Of a stretch of 64,000 nucleotides of DNA, positions 32,443-44,644 are shown piece by piece (position 1 is the stretch's first letter; every line of letters begins with the position of its first letter). The notes under the pieces were generated by a model, which saw nothing but the letters and a program-made list of their open reading frames with translations, ran no database searches and was not told where the DNA came from. The stretch lies in contig JBOZIK010000001.1 in NCBI GenBank assembly GCA_051453625.1, positions 103,054,758 through 103,118,757 of the forward strand, in the 5' to 3' direction. A program made the translations under genes and the position numbers. Source of the stretch: Welwitschia mirabilis. Taxonomy: Eukaryota > Gnetophyta > Gnetopsida > Welwitschiales.

Positions 32443-33703
32443 TGAAGGATATGAAATCCTAGAGGGAGAATGAATAAGATTTAAAAATAAGTAAATAAAT
32501 TCACAAACTATCTCCACAAGTATTGAATACTAAAATATTTGTGTAAATAAAAAATAAAAATAATTTGAAAGTAAATAACTAAAAGCATAAAAATACCAAT
32601 GAAGATTGACACATAGTTTATAGCGGTTCAGAAAACCCCTAATCCACCCTTGGCAATTAGCTTCTATCCAAGCTTGCTCTGAATCACTATTAATCACTTT
32701 CCAAGTATTCCAGGTTCACCTATAACCTTTTACAATTAGACTTTTCTGAGGCTCAGTTTCAATATTTAGAGAGAATGCTATTCAGTGATAATGACATGTA
32801 GTAATGCATAGGTTTCACTAGATCTGAAGCTCAATAATGATATTACTACACTACCTAAGATGATTGTACAATCCATGAACATATAATGCAGACTGATTAA
32901 CCAAGTAAAAATGATAACATAAAATATTTGTTCATCTTTAGTTTAATAGAAGATGTACCAATGAGTATTCCAAAAGCTCATCAAAATATATTTAATAGTG
33001 ATACAAAAGTCGTGTAAGGATTCTAACAGCTGATAAATATATAGAAGAAACATTTTAGGGTTTTATAAGTGAAATAGATTCTCTAACAGATAAAAACAGG
33101 TTCCCACGTAGCTAGAAAAATCCTATTTCCATCATGGTCGATCAATCCATCAAAATGTCTAATCTACCTGATCAAGTGCTGTTACTGAAGTCGGTTGCCC
33201 TCAGCTTTTTTCAATTGACCTAAGTTTCTTATGGCTCCATGTATGGTTGACTCCTCAGGGATATAGTCGACTGCATTTTATTCCAGTTGATTCCATGTTT
33301 AGAAAAATGTAAAATAATATTTATGGCTCAAGCCTAGTCAACCCTTAAAGTTCCAGTCGACTCCTTGATAACAAAGGATGAAAACATTTCACTCTAGATT
33401 TGGTCGATCCTTCTAGAATGTGGTCTACCTCTTGATGTTCAGATGTAATAAATTTGTTACTCAGATTCAGTCGATCCCTCTATAGTCTATTTTTGACACT
33501 TTATGATATAGGTTTGGTCGACCTTTTAGGAATTCAGATGACCCCTTTAAGGGTATGAAACTTCATAGGTTCAAGTAAGGTTTGTAATAAAATATTTTAG
33601 CTTATAACCTGCAAGGATTAATTATTTCTACAAAAGATACAACACATTTTGTTAAAATAGAAAATGTTAGTTTGACATCAACTTAGCAAATTTTAACTTA
33701 ATA
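32443..33703 (-). repeat. Copia-1 5' LTR (1261 bp)
   Basis: Direct copy of 24579-25915. It starts TGAAGGATATG on + next to the primer-binding site and ends TTTTAACTTAATA, the terminal CA having become TA. Confidence 0.92.
33135..33545. repeat. Clustered GGTCGACC-like palindromic motifs in the Copia-1 5' LTR
   Basis: Counterpart of the cluster at 25311-25770, more decayed but with GGTCGATC, GGTTGACTCC, AGTCGACT and GGTCGACC variants at matching places. Confidence 0.7.
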
Positions 33704-33708
33704 AACAC
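33704..33708. repeat. Copia-1 target site duplication, right (AACAC)
   Basis: AACAC directly follows the right LTR end (TTTTAACTTAATA), matching the left copy exactly. Confidence 0.88.
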
Positions 33709-34229
33709 AACCACTTTATTTAGGACAAATAAAATGTCATGTGAATAGGGAAGTATGTAAAATAAAGATGATGTTAAAACTTATAATAACTATACCTCCC
33801 TCTTAGGAGTAGAACGTTAACCACCATGATCACCTAAATGAATGATTTAACTATGTTTAACACATCATCGTATGCTAAGTGGGTCCTCTAAAAACTCAAG
33901 TTCGCAATCTCCTAAATGGAGAAGTAGTGTCTCTTCAATTAGACTACCATTGCACTGGCTTAAAAAAAAAAAAAAAAGGTAAATAAATAAAATATTAAAT
34001 ATTTATGCTTATTAAAAAATTCTAAATTAGGGAGTGAGTATAGTATTTTTTGAGTGTAATAATAATGGTAGTTAAAAGCTGAAGTTAAAACATAATTCTA
34101 AATTGACATGAACCAATGTCATTCTTTTAACTACAACAACTTCTAACACTTAGTGGAAGGATATGTTTAAACATTTATAACTAAGTGTACTAGTTACTAT
34201 ATAGTAACTAAGGATGCTAAAGGCTATAC
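33709..34229. other. AT-rich spacer with a poly(A) run
   Basis: A 17-base or so A run at about 33963-33979 is the only distinct feature. It may include the distal part of the Copia-3 3' LTR, whose left edge I cannot place. Confidence 0.4.
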
Positions 34230-34526
34230 AATACTTATTAGGATTATTGCATATACAAAATGAGATAATGTTATTTTTAAGACCTATAGTTATTGGCTAA
34301 GAATTTATATTAATATAAGTGAGAGCTATAGAGCAAATTAATCTTGAAATTACAAGAGAAGATATAAGCATATTATAAATTATCAAGATCACTAGAGAAG
34401 ATATAGGCATATCAAAAAATCTTAATACTAGAGTAGAATACATAGATGTATCCAAAAACCTTAAGATTATAGGAGAATATACAAGCATATCGAAAAAGAA
34501 TAAAAAAATATAGCTATTAGCTAATA
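34230..34526 (-). repeat. Copia-3 3' LTR (recognisable part)
   Basis: Matches 56120-56324: AAGACCTATAGTTATTGGCTAA versus AAGACCTGTAGTCCTTAGCTAA, then TTTATATTA, ATCCAAAAAYC and ATATCGAAAAAGAAT. On the minus strand it starts TATTAGCTAATAGC after AGAGG. The other edge is unclear. Confidence 0.6.
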
Positions 34527-34539
34527 CCTCTAAAAAACT

Positions 34540-34960
34540 CAAGGATGCATATGAACAACATTGAGTCTGAATAAAAAGAATACAAGAAGGAATAGGAACA
34601 ACTTTAGGAGAAATGTGTGCAACATGATGAAAACTATGTAGTGACTAAATGCAAAGAGAACCATTTGCAAATTTTTCTTATACAAAATAGTAGTTAATTT
34701 CAATATGATGAGCTTGTGCATGATAAATGGAATTAATGGCAAGATACTTTTTATTGTAGTTGCCACAAAAAAATAATATAGAGTAAGAAAAGTGAAGATC
34801 AAAATCATTAAGAATGAATTTCATCTAAGCAAGTATAGTGACAATGTATGCAAGATCACAATATTTAGTTTTAATTCTTGAGTGAAACAATGTAGACTAT
34901 TTATTAGAGATCTAGAACACTATATTAGGGCTAAGATATACACTAAGGCTATAATTAAAG
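34540..34960 (-). pseudogene. Copia-3 RNase H
   Basis: The minus strand carries a CGNYNKKYLAINSIYHAQAH block, then HIEINYYFV and EKFANGSLC, the DNQSA...HARTKHIE..YHF..E region of Copia RNase H, in decayed form. Confidence 0.8.
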
Positions 34961-36851
34961 TACTTATCATTAGCATAGCTAGACTAATCTATATTTATGT
35001 AAGAAAGGATAAGTAAAGAAGAGCCTAACTTGTAATACAAGCCACATCGAAGAGTACCTTTAAATAGCATATAATGAATTTAATAATAACCATGTATAAG
35101 GATGTGAAATTGCATAAATTAACATGCTTTATTTGCTATGAAGAAAATTTTAGACTATGTTATGGTAGCTATTAACATGAAAAAATTGACATTCATACTA
35201 GGTTTACTTAACTAATTTGACATAGGAGAAGATATTAAAATAGCCACTTTACCATAAAATTATGTCTTCCACACTTTTTATCATGTTTTATGAACTTATG
35301 CACTTCTCCATGATAATTTCAAATTATTTATGACTTTCTAAAGGACATACTTAAAATTAAAGACCATCTAGTAGAAAATATCAATGATACTATCTAGGTC
35401 ACCAATGCCATCAGTCCTTTGGGGAAAAATAGTGCAAAAGCTACATTATGAACTTGTCATAACAAAGTAACCAAATTACAATTATGGGATTAAGTACTTA
35501 TCATATAAAAAACAAATTTTTATGGCACATGGTAGTAGTGTAAGCAATACGTGGTAGTGACATGTGGTAGTAACAAGTGTAGTGACGAGTGTAGTGACAT
35601 GAAAAACACATGGTAATAGCATTAGTTAGCAAAAGCATCATGATGTAAAATTGACATAATAACTAGTTTCACAAGGAAATAAAGAACCTACATAAGGATA
35701 CATGATGAAAAGTGTAACCTCCTAAATTGTAACTACCCAAGTTGTAATCATCTATTTTGTGACTACCACTAATCACTAGAAGGCAAAGGCTTTTAACCTC
35801 CTCAAATCCTTTCCTTCCCTATAAAAGGTCCTTGGGCCCTCGATCATAGAGATATTTGGTTGGGAAAATGTAGTTGAAAATCCTTAGAGCATCATGTTGA
35901 GATGGCTTTCTAAGCATCTCCTTTAGGAGTGGAATTATTTTGAATATAGTTTGAGGAGTCTATTTTAACCTCATCTTTTTCTTCAATGTAATGTATTTTT
36001 CAATTTTAATAAAAGGGTGGTTGTTTATTTTTTATTTCTAGTGTGAGTAAAATTGTACTTTTAATGCTTAAGTTAAACTACATTATCAAGTCCTTTCGAT
36101 AACTGAGTGAAATCTTTAAGTTAACTTATTAGTTGTACTCACTTTCATTTAATGGATTTTGAGTATAGTAATCCTTACTTTTTATGCTTATGAAAGGGAT
36201 ATGAAAGGCCAAAATTATTAAATTCACTAACACTGATGTAATGAATGAAATTATGTCATCACAACGTGAGTTGTCACGACTTAAAAATTTAAGCGGTGTT
36301 TCAAGAAAATACAGAATATCATCAGAGTAAAGGTGTGTGATTGAACAAGTTAAGACAGATATTTGGAGCTTGTCTATTTTCCTACTTCACTGATCAAAGT
36401 TCATTACAATCTTAACTCTTAAATTTTTCATTTTAAGATTGATAATTTTGTATTACTTATATTAAGAGTTGCTTTAAATTATCCTCATGGAAGAATGATA
36501 TTAGGTACTCGCCAAGTTTTTATTGATGTTTGATTATACAATAATGAAGAACAACATATTGTAGGGGATTAATAATACTATAATCTAGAGTATAATCAAG
36601 CAGAGAATTACCATCTAAAGAAGAAAATAAGAGCTAAGTATAAAGAGAGTAGATGAAGGTTTAGAGTTTAAACATATTAGTCCATCTTAATAGATCTAGA
36701 ATATACATTATTCAAGGAATTTCCATAGAAGATGTAAAATAATAAATGTCTAAGCCTAGAAACTAATTAATGAATCATAAATTTTCATATCAAACTAAGC
36801 CAAAATAAAGATAATTAACTTAGAGGAAGTAATATTAGATGAACTAATTAA

Positions 36852-36869
36852 TACAATATCATCAACATA
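36852..36869 (-). other. Intact YVDD active-site motif of Copia-3 RT
   Basis: Codons for YVDDIV survive in an otherwise broken gene, which helps to fix strand and frame. Confidence 0.85.
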
Positions 36870-37202
36870 TAATAATAGAATAAGTATTCCATATGAAGAA
36901 TGAATAACAAATATGAAAGAATTTAAGTGACATTGCTTAAACCCAATATGTAGAAATTCTAAACTAAAATGCTAAAACTAGGTGAAAGGAGTTTGCTTTA
37001 AACTAGCAATGAATTGGTATAAAAAAAACATATGTGAGGGATGAATTAAATCAACAAAATCAAGTGGCTATTACACCAAAACAACCGCATTCAGATAGCC
37101 AAAAATAAATGAATTATAACCATCTTAAATACTTTATCCTTATAAAAAAAGAAAAACTAAATCTAATACGAATGATATTAGATTTCATAATTAAAGTAAA
37201 AT

Positions 37203-37214
37203 TATCTATGTAAT
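37203..37214. repeat. LINE-3 target site duplication, 5' copy
   Basis: TATCTATGTAAT, matching TATCTATATAAT at 44633-44644 with one mismatch. Confidence 0.75.
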
Positions 37215-37472
37215 GAGTAAGATTAGGATTTAGAGGAGAGATATTGAAGGAGGAGCTGTGCTAGGGTTTTGAAGCTCTACAAGGTTTCAGTGGATCTAGA
37301 GCGTAGGAGGGAGTAAGGCTTAGAGGGTCGCGAATTGATGGGGACAGTTTCAATCCATAATCACAAGTGATTTCGGCCATAAGACAGTCATTCTACAGGT
37401 AAGTTATGGGATTTTTTTCGTTTAGCAGTTCTAATCTGGTTTTAGGTTTTTTTTGAGGGGGTTGGCTCAAAT

Positions 37473-38500
37473 ATGGAGAAGACCCAGTTCTCCAAGGAAG
37501 GGAAATCCCTTGTTTTGAACATCAATTAAGATGCCTATAGTGAGATCGAGAAGAAGTTTAGATACAGTTTAATCGAAAAATTTATCTCATCTAGTCCTCA
37601 ACTAAGGTTGGATTGGATCCATGAATTAGTTACTATGAAATGTACAGGAGTTAGCAAAGTTAATGTTATTGCAATGCCAGAAGGATTGGTATTATTTTAA
37701 CTAGATAACGAACAAGATCAAGATAAAATAATCATAATAAAACCATGGTTTTTTGGCATTCGAGGCCTTGCCCTAGCCAAATGGATGCCAGGGGCGTAAT
37801 CAGACTTAAATTTGTTTAAGAGACTTCTGATCTGAATCCACATCCATAAGTTCCCTCTAGATTTTTGGGATGAAGATCTATTAAGAAGAATGATAGCTCA
37901 ATTTGGTAAACTCATTAAACTTGACAGGATTACTATTAAATAGAAAAGATTAGTGTTGGATATATTTTGTGTTTGGATGATCCTCGAGGATACCAAGGAG
38001 ATTCAATTTGTAAAGTTTAAATCTAAATGGGATATTTGTAATCTTGACATCACATATAAGAATATTCTGATTCCTTGCATAGTCTATGGAAAATTAGGAT
38101 ACCTCTTTGGAAAATGTGCTCCTCCTAAAAAGAAATGTTCACATTGTGGGAGATTGGATCATCTATGAGAAGAATGTCAAAAATGATTGATTAATATTAA
38201 AGAAAAGCCAAAGGAAACCTTTACTTTTTTGTGGAAAAACTAGTCACAATCAGAACATATGCCAACATAAGAAAAGGAAGGAACAAACTAGAAAAAGTAC
38301 TACTATTTTCCCCAAGAAAAGCAAGAAAAAGGGAGCATTGGAACCAGATCATAACCCCTTTCAACCTCTTATAGATAAGAATGACATCCAACAACCTCTA
38401 AATGATGATAAACCTAATGAAGTGGAAACCCAAACGAAGGGAAGGCCTAGCAATAGAACTCTCTGAGAACAAGAAATGACAGAGAACATTGCAAATAGCT
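37473..38500 (+). pseudogene. LINE-3 ORF1 (DUF4283-like, two zinc knuckles)
   Basis: Begins about 37473 (MEKTQFSKEGKSLVLN). FWDEDLLRRMIAQFGKLIKL near 37865-37920 is the conserved block of plant LINE ORF1. Two knuckles follow in 37953-38190: CIVYGKLGYLFGKC (second Cys and His both changed to Tyr) and CSHCGRLDHL*EEC (spacing intact, one stop). ORF1 binds the element RNA. A Lys- and Asp-rich tail runs to about 38500. Confidence 0.75.
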
Positions 38501-38567
38501 CTTAAGCCACCATTGAAGATACCTTCAGAAAAGGTCAAGCACCCAAAAAGGGGTGAAAACACCCCCA

Positions 38568-39760
38568 ATGAATTGTCTCACATGGAATTGTAGGGGATTA
38601 GGATCCTCCTACAAGAAAAAGACTCCACAAAATCTCATTAGTTAATATACCATAGATTTAGTTTGCTTATAGTAAATAAAGATAAAAAATGATAGGGGAA
38701 AAATGAATCTAGAGCGACAATGAACTTCTNNNNNNNNNNNNNNNNNNNNNNNNNNNNNNNNNNNNNNNNNNNNNNNNNNNNNNNNNNNNNNNNNNNNNNN
38801 NNNNNNNNNNNNNNNNNNNNNNNNNNNNNNNNNNNNNNNNNNNNNNNNNNNNNNNNNNNNNNNNNNNNNNNNNNNNNNNNNNNNNNNNNNNNNNNNNNNN
38901 NNNNNNNNNNNNNNNNNNNNNNNNNNNNNNNNNNNNNNNNNNNNNNNNNNNNNNNNNNNNNNNNNNNNNNNNNNNNNNNNNNNNNNNNNNNNNNNNNNNN
39001 NNNNNNNNNNNNNNNNNNNNNNNNNNNNNNNNNNNNNNNNNNNNNNNNNNNNNNNNNNNNNNNNNNNNNNNNNNNNNNNNNNNNNNNNNNNNNNNNNNNN
39101 NNNNNNNNNNNNNNNNNNNNNNNNNNNNNNNNNNNNNNNNNNNNNNNNNNNNNNNNNNNNNNNNNNNNNNNNNNNNNNNNNNNNNNNNNNNNNNNNNNNN
39201 NNNNNNNNNNNNNNNNNNNNNNNNNNNNNNNNNNNNNNNNNNNNNNNNNNNNNNNNNNNNNNNNNNNNNNNNNNNNNNNNNNNNNNNNNNNNNNNNNNNN
39301 NNNNNNNNNNNNNNNNNNNNTAAATTGTTATAAATCTTTGTAGTCCACAACACAATCAAGACAAGGCCACTATATTAGAAAAAGCTCAAAGAATAGTAGT
39401 AGATAAATCTAAATGGCTCGTACTAGGTAACTTCAACCAATGTCTTCACCACTAGGAAAAACTAGGGGGTGATAACTAGAATCCTAAAGATGCCTCAATA
39501 CTAAAAGATTTTTTAGTAATACACTCCCTTATAAATGTTCCTATTACTTGGTGCAAATATACATGGTCGAATAAAAGAGCAGGTACAAATCTGATAATGT
39601 CTATGATTGATAGAGTTCTGGTTGGGAAGGATCTAGCTAAACTCCCACTTAAAGCCTATGATCTAATAGGATTGCCTCGAATCACTATCCTATCAAGCTT
39701 AGAATGGGGGGCGACTTCATCCCAGAAGACTCTGTTTTGTATGGAACGATATTGGATTAA
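38568..39760 (+). pseudogene. LINE-3 ORF2 endonuclease (EEP)
   Basis: Starts ATG at 38568 with MNCLTWNCRGLGSS, the canonical WNCRGLG start. The middle is lost in the 591-N gap. After the gap: KWLVLGNFNQCLHH (GDFN altered to GNFN), EKLGGDN, ITWCKYTWSNKRAG, MIDRVLVGKD and ITILSSLEW where SDH is expected. Interrupted by stops and catalytic changes, so not functional. Confidence 0.85.
38730..39320. other. Assembly gap, 591 N
   Basis: Unsequenced. Coding on both sides is the same endonuclease domain, and about 200 missing residues would be expected, so the estimated size is plausible. ORFs spanning it are artefacts. Confidence 0.98.
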
Positions 39761-40279
39761 CCGGATAGAAACTAGAATGCTATTGGAAAAAATTTTTGCA
39801 CAGTATGATGGGTCCCAACCTAAAATTTTTTATAAAAAGGCCTCAATACCTTAAAATCTTACTTAAGAGATTGAAGAATAAAAGATAAGAGGTTTGAATC
39901 AAAGCTGAACTTGAGGAGAAAATCAAAAGCATCCAAACTGAGTAGGAGAAGGGAGGTAACCAGGACAGTCTTTGGAGTAGAGAATATTAGTACCTAATGG
40001 ATCTCCAAGCAATAAATGTCAATGAAGAACATTGCTAGAGAAAACTCTCAAGGATAAAGTGGCTAAAAGAGGATGATAAACATACTAGATTCTTCTTCTA
40101 GCAGGCCAATTAACACAGATCTGATAATAAGATCAGAAGACTATCTGTAGGAGGAAAAATCATAGAAAATGAAGAGGATATAGCTAAGAAATTATAGGCC
40201 CATCTTAAGAGAGTCTAGAAATGGGATGATATCACCCTAGATTAATTCCAGAAAATAAGAAAGTCTTGAGTGAAGATAA

Positions 40280-41200
40280 TTATATGTTAACTAAACCCTT
40301 AAGTAGAGAAGAGATCTTATATGCTGTTAGATCCATGAAGAATAATTGAGCCCTTGGCCCTAATGGTTGGCTAGTCAAACTCTTCAAATCCCACTTCTAC
40401 ATCATAGGGGATAACCTTTATGATGTAATGCAGGAAGTCTTCCACAATAGATGGATTCTTAGGGAGATAAATAGAACTAGGGTGGTACTTATACTGAAAA
40501 AAAGAGATGCTAGAAAACCAGAGGATTTTAGGCCTCTAGGTGTTTGTAACATTATTTACAGAATTTTTGCGGAAATTATGGTTGGCTGAATCACCTACTT
40601 GCTTCCTAATGTGATTTAAAATAACTAAGCCCACTTCATCAAATCCAGGTATATCCAAGACCAAATCCTCTTGACTCATGAGATTATTCACTTTATCAAA
40701 AAATACAAATTTCTATTCCTTATTGCTAAATTAGATATTAATAAATCTTACAATTCTATTAGTTGGTAAGCTTTAGGATGTATTCTTAGAAAAACAGACT
40801 TTTCTTAAGACATTATTAATCTCTGACTAGACATATAGGATTCTGCTAAATGTAGTGTGGAGGTCAACAACTATAGATTAAATTTCTTCTCAGTAGGAAG
40901 AGGGTTAAGATAAGGGAACCCTTTATTTCCATATCTTTTTCTATTTGTAATGAATGTATTATAGGTTTTTTAAGAAGGAACGGAGTTACAGGAATCAGAA
41001 TTGGAAGCCAAACCTTTTACAATAATTACTATGTAGACGACACAATCATCATGACTAAGGCATTATGTCAGCAAGCAAAAGTAATAAAAAATGCTATGAA
41101 CATTTTTATAAAGGCAATAGAGCTACACACTAACTAAAACAACTCAAGAATATACACTTTGAGTAGAACTTGTATTAGAGGGGGTGAAATCACTCGAATC
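40280..41200 (+). pseudogene. LINE-3 reverse transcriptase
   Basis: In order: ALGPNGWLVKLFKSHF and a LYDVMQEVFHNRW block (40340-40460), VVLILKKRDARKPEDFRPLG (40470-40545), CNIIYRIFAEIMV, AHFIKSRYIQDQILLTHEII, LIAKLDINKSYNSISW (catalytic-Asp block) and NNYYVDDTIIMTKA with YVDD at 41030-41041. Interrupted by several in-frame stops, and the GxxQG block is damaged. Confidence 0.9.
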
Positions 41201-41440
41201 CTGAGTACAAAGTTAAGAGATATACAGAATATCTACCTAGATATCCCTTTTCAAAATTGACACAAGACAAATACTTAGAATTACATCTTAAAATCCATCT
41301 AAAGGTGGTACAGCTCATAGAAAAACAACTTTCTCTTCTCAAAGGCTAAAATCATTTTTACAAACTCTTGCTTAATTTCCTCTTTGTGGTACATAGCTTC
41401 TATTAACGTCCCTCTAAAAAATATCATATAAAAAATAAAT

Positions 41441-43280
41441 AGGATTTTAAAAGATTTTATTTGATCAGGAGGAAAGGATCACCACTGAATTCATTTTTAC
41501 AAATGGGAGACTATTGCCTATCTAAAGAAATCAGGAGCTTGGAAAATTCAAAAATCTAAAGATTACATCCTCACTAGAGCACATAGAATCTTAAAGAGAC
41601 TGCAAGAAGGAGGTCAATCCTAGTCTGATTTGATTAATTACAAATATAGAAATTGGACAATTGATCATGGGGAGTCTTATCTAAGGAAACATCTCAGTGA
41701 AGCTCACCAACAACTCGTGGACTTAGACATTTGTTAGTTTGATTCAACCAAGTAGATCCTTTTAAAAAAGTATAAAAAATAAGATGCATATAAGAAGTAT
41801 TGAAAGGAACAAATTCTAAAAAAAAAAATGCTGGTATCACTAGAGAATTTTAACTAAAGACTAATTGCTCAAAAGGGGATTCTAAGTAGACTCTAACTAG
41901 CTCATCTACTAGTCTAATCTAGAAACAACATGACATCCTTTTTATTAATGTGATTAGAGCAAAGAATTAATCTCCATAATGATAAAGTACTACCAAACCT
42001 CTAATGCCCCTAACATGCATTTATTAGATGGGATCCTCCTAATATTTTAGTAGATTTGGCAGATCAGAAACAATCTTATTTTCAATAACACCCCCCTACC
42101 CTTTCCTATAAATACAATAAGGAGGATTATTTACCTTCACTTCTAAATCAAAGTTACGATGGGAGCCAATCTAATAATTGAGCCTTCTGATTCAGACCTC
42201 TTTCCTTACTTTATGGGAGAAAATACAAGTGGTATGATGGGGACCCCTTTTATAGGAGCTTAAAGGAGACAATAGGCTGATATTATCCTCTTCTACAGAT
42301 GATGNNNNNNNNNNNNNNNNNNNNNNNNNNNNNNNNNNNNNNNNNNNNNNNNNNNNNNNNNNNNNNNNNNNNNNNNNNNNNNNNNNNNNNNNNNNNNNNN
42401 NNNNAAGGATTTTATTTGATCAGAAGGAAAGAATTACCATAAAATTCATCTCTGCAAATGGGAGAATATTGCACGCCCAAAGGAATCATGAGGTTGGAAA
42501 ATTTAGAAACCTAAAGATTGCATCCTCATTAGAGCACATAGAATCTTAAAGAGAATATAAGAAGGAGGTTAACGCTAGTGTGATTTTATTAATTATAAAT
42601 ACAAATATTGGATAATTGATTATGAGGAGTCCTATCTAAGGAAACGTCTTAGCAAAGCTCACCAATAACTTATTAACTTAAACATTTGTTAGTATGATTA
42701 AACCAAGCATATCATTCTAAAGAAGTATGAAAAATAGGATGCATACAAGATGTATTACAAGGGATAGATTTCAAAAAAAATTAAGGTTTTTTACTGGCTA
42801 AAAGACCATTAGAGAACTTTAACTAGAGATTAATTGCTTAAAATAGGATTCCAAGTAGACTCTAACTGTCTTATCTGCCAGTCCATTTCATAAATAGCGT
42901 AACATCTTTTTAATTAATGCATTTGGAGCAAAGAATTAATATCCGTAATGATGAAGTACTATCAAACTTGTAATGCCCCTAACATGCATTTATTGGATGG
43001 GATCTGCATGACATTTTGACAGATTTAATGGATCAGAAACAATCTGATTTTTAATAACTTCCCCTATCTTTTCCTATAAATACAGCAAGAAGGATTATTT
43101 ACCTTCACTTTCAAATTAAAGTCGGAATGGGATCCACTCCAAAAATTGAGCCTTCTAATCCAAGAATCTTTGAAGAATGCCCTTTTCTATAGGAGAAAAT
43201 ACAAGTGATGGAGTGGGGAACCTTTTTACATAAGCTTAGAGGAGACCACAGGGCTAATATCAACCCCTTATACAGACGAT
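41441..43280 (+). repeat. Direct duplication of the LINE-3 ORF2 C-terminal part across a gap
   Basis: 41441-42304 and 42405-43280 are diverged direct copies: both start near AGGATTTTATTTGATCAG(G/A)AGG and pass GCACATAGAATCTTAAAGAG, TAATGCCCCTAACATGCATT and AGGAGAAAATACAAGTG-like blocks. Both encode the zf-RVT region; in the second copy LICQS retains the Cys that is Tyr in the first. Confidence 0.85.
42305..42404. other. Assembly gap, 100 N (placeholder size)
   Basis: Exactly 100 N, the usual value for unknown length. It lies between two copies of the same LINE segment, so the junction may be a scaffolding choice between paralogous copies. Confidence 0.98.
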
Positions 43281-44620
43281 GGAGAGGAGATGCACCACAT
43301 TCTAAAGAACTCCAATAGAAATAGCTGAAGACTTCCTCGTTAGACTGCTAAAGATCCCTACAGAAGGCAAGCAGATTCCATTTAGAAGTAGAGGACAATA
43401 CAAAGCTCTCCACTTCTTACTCAGTGGGTTCCTAAGCTGCCCAGCAGACACATTAGCAAGAAGGCGCTACTTCCACCTTGGGGCTAGGTGTAGAACTTAT
43501 GAATTATTACTTCATCCAATCAGGAATTACTCTAAGATTTTACGTATTTATTTATCTTTCCTTAAAGTTCTAGATTTGGGATGTCAGGTGAACCTGCTAT
43601 TCTTTTTCATCCAAGTTCTTAAACAAAAGGATTCCTTAAGACACTCAAGATTAATTTTGACCCTTTGAAGAGTAGCATAAGAAACTAAGGCAAGAGAAGT
43701 CCCTTCCATCGTCATCCTCACCAGACTCTTCCTAGGAGAACCCCTACAAGAAGAACCTCTTCTGAAAGAAATCCTATTCCAGAGGAAACTGCTGCATAAG
43801 GCAGCCTTAGCAAAAAAGAGGTGACTTAGTCCCCAGGTCACATAGGGGAGATGTCTTTGCCCCTAGCCCAATAGAAGATAGGTAAGAAACATTACTCTAG
43901 CCTAGCCTATATACAACTTAGGATCAACCGTTCTCCAAGACTCAGGAGCAAGGTAGGCATGCTTAGACCTTTCCTACTTTAGCCTCGAGCCCTAGCTCTT
44001 CACAAAACTCCACTTCTAGTTCTTCTTCAATGGAAATCTGATCTCAACCATAAGAGGACATCAACATGAATGTAGCTAAATGGGAGGTATTGCTGACAAC
44101 CATTTAGAGGTTAAAGAGATGTCCCTTTATCACACTAAGGCCATTAAAGCTCTTTGTCTCTATGCAGACAAAAATTTAGTAGGTGTTGAAGAATTTAAGG
44201 AGATAAATCAAGTGTTTGAAGTCCTCTCTAATAATTTGGGTAGATTTATTCTCGACCATAATCATGATAACATGTTTCAATTTTGTAAAAGACTTTAATC
44301 CTCCCTCTTCAGGTCTGTTCCCTACTATAATTGAGTTTTTTCGTATCTTCTAGTCTTAAGAAGTGTTTTTACCCTAGTTAGTTAGTAGTCCTATGCTCTT
44401 TTTTTATCCTTTTTCTTTATGTTTTTCCTATACTAGATAGGCAAATTCCTGTGACTATATCGTCGAGGGACGGTTTTACCTCCATTTTCACGTATTTCTT
44501 AATTTCCTCTTTACTAGCTAGTATATTACTTCCCTTTTATGAATAGTTCAATTGTCATATTATTCCTGGGTGGTTTCACCCTGATGTACATTTTCTAATT
44601 TAATATACATATATTTTTTC
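43281..44620 (+). other. LINE-3 3' region
   Basis: GC-richer sequence with broken coding, including an open stretch 44080-44298 (MGGIADNHLEVKEMSLYHTK start) that I do not recognise. It ends TGTACATTTTCTAATTTAAT and ATACATATATTTTTTC before the A tail, which is the typical plant LINE 3' end. The minus ORF at 43584-43841 is not credible. Confidence 0.55.
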
Positions 44621-44632
44621 AAAAAAAAGAAG

Positions 44633-44644
44633 TATCTATATAAT
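44633..44644. repeat. LINE-3 target site duplication, 3' copy
   Basis: TATCTATATAAT, four bases after the A8 tail that ends the LINE. Confidence 0.75.

Larger units (their letters stand above)
24579..33703 (-). mobile_element. Copia-1: structurally complete Ty1/Copia (Sirevirus-like) element
   Basis: Direct LTRs at 24579-25915 and 32443-33703 flank 6.5 kb of minus-strand coding sequence in the order gag, protease, integrase, RT, RNase H, then an extra ORF. The element is bounded by the perfect 5-bp target duplication AACAC (24574-24578 and 33704-33708). It has a tRNA-iMet primer-binding site at 32429-32440 and a polypurine tract at 25916-25928. Length is 9125 bp. Its size, a coiled coil after the zinc knuckle, the extra ORF and duplicated polypurine tracts resemble the Sirevirus lineage. 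All coding regions have stops, so it is no longer autonomous. Confidence 0.92.
35000..37214 (-). pseudogene. Copia-3 reverse transcriptase, main part
   Basis: Directly below the LINE-3 insertion the minus strand reads NFTLIMKSNIIRI, continuing from the start at 44645. The catalytic LLLYVDDIVLIS is intact at about 36846-36875. Further RT and connection sequence to 35000 is decayed with stops. Confidence 0.8.
37215..44632 (+). mobile_element. LINE-3: non-LTR retrotransposon inserted in Copia-3 RT
   Basis: Plus-strand order: 5' leader, ORF1 with two zinc knuckles, ORF2 with endonuclease, RT, zinc-binding C-terminus, a 3' region and a short A tail (44621-44628), bounded by 12-bp near-identical target copies. 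It contains two assembly gaps (38730-39320 and 42305-42404) and an internal duplication across the second. Stops (often TAG/TGA in place of TGG, and AG changes) make it inactive, yet the YVDD motif is intact. The leader and 3' region are GC-richer than the surrounding block. Confidence 0.88.

Noticed and set aside
38642-39359. ORFs spanning the N run at 38730-39320
   Set aside because: Made almost entirely of unknown residues; not coding evidence.
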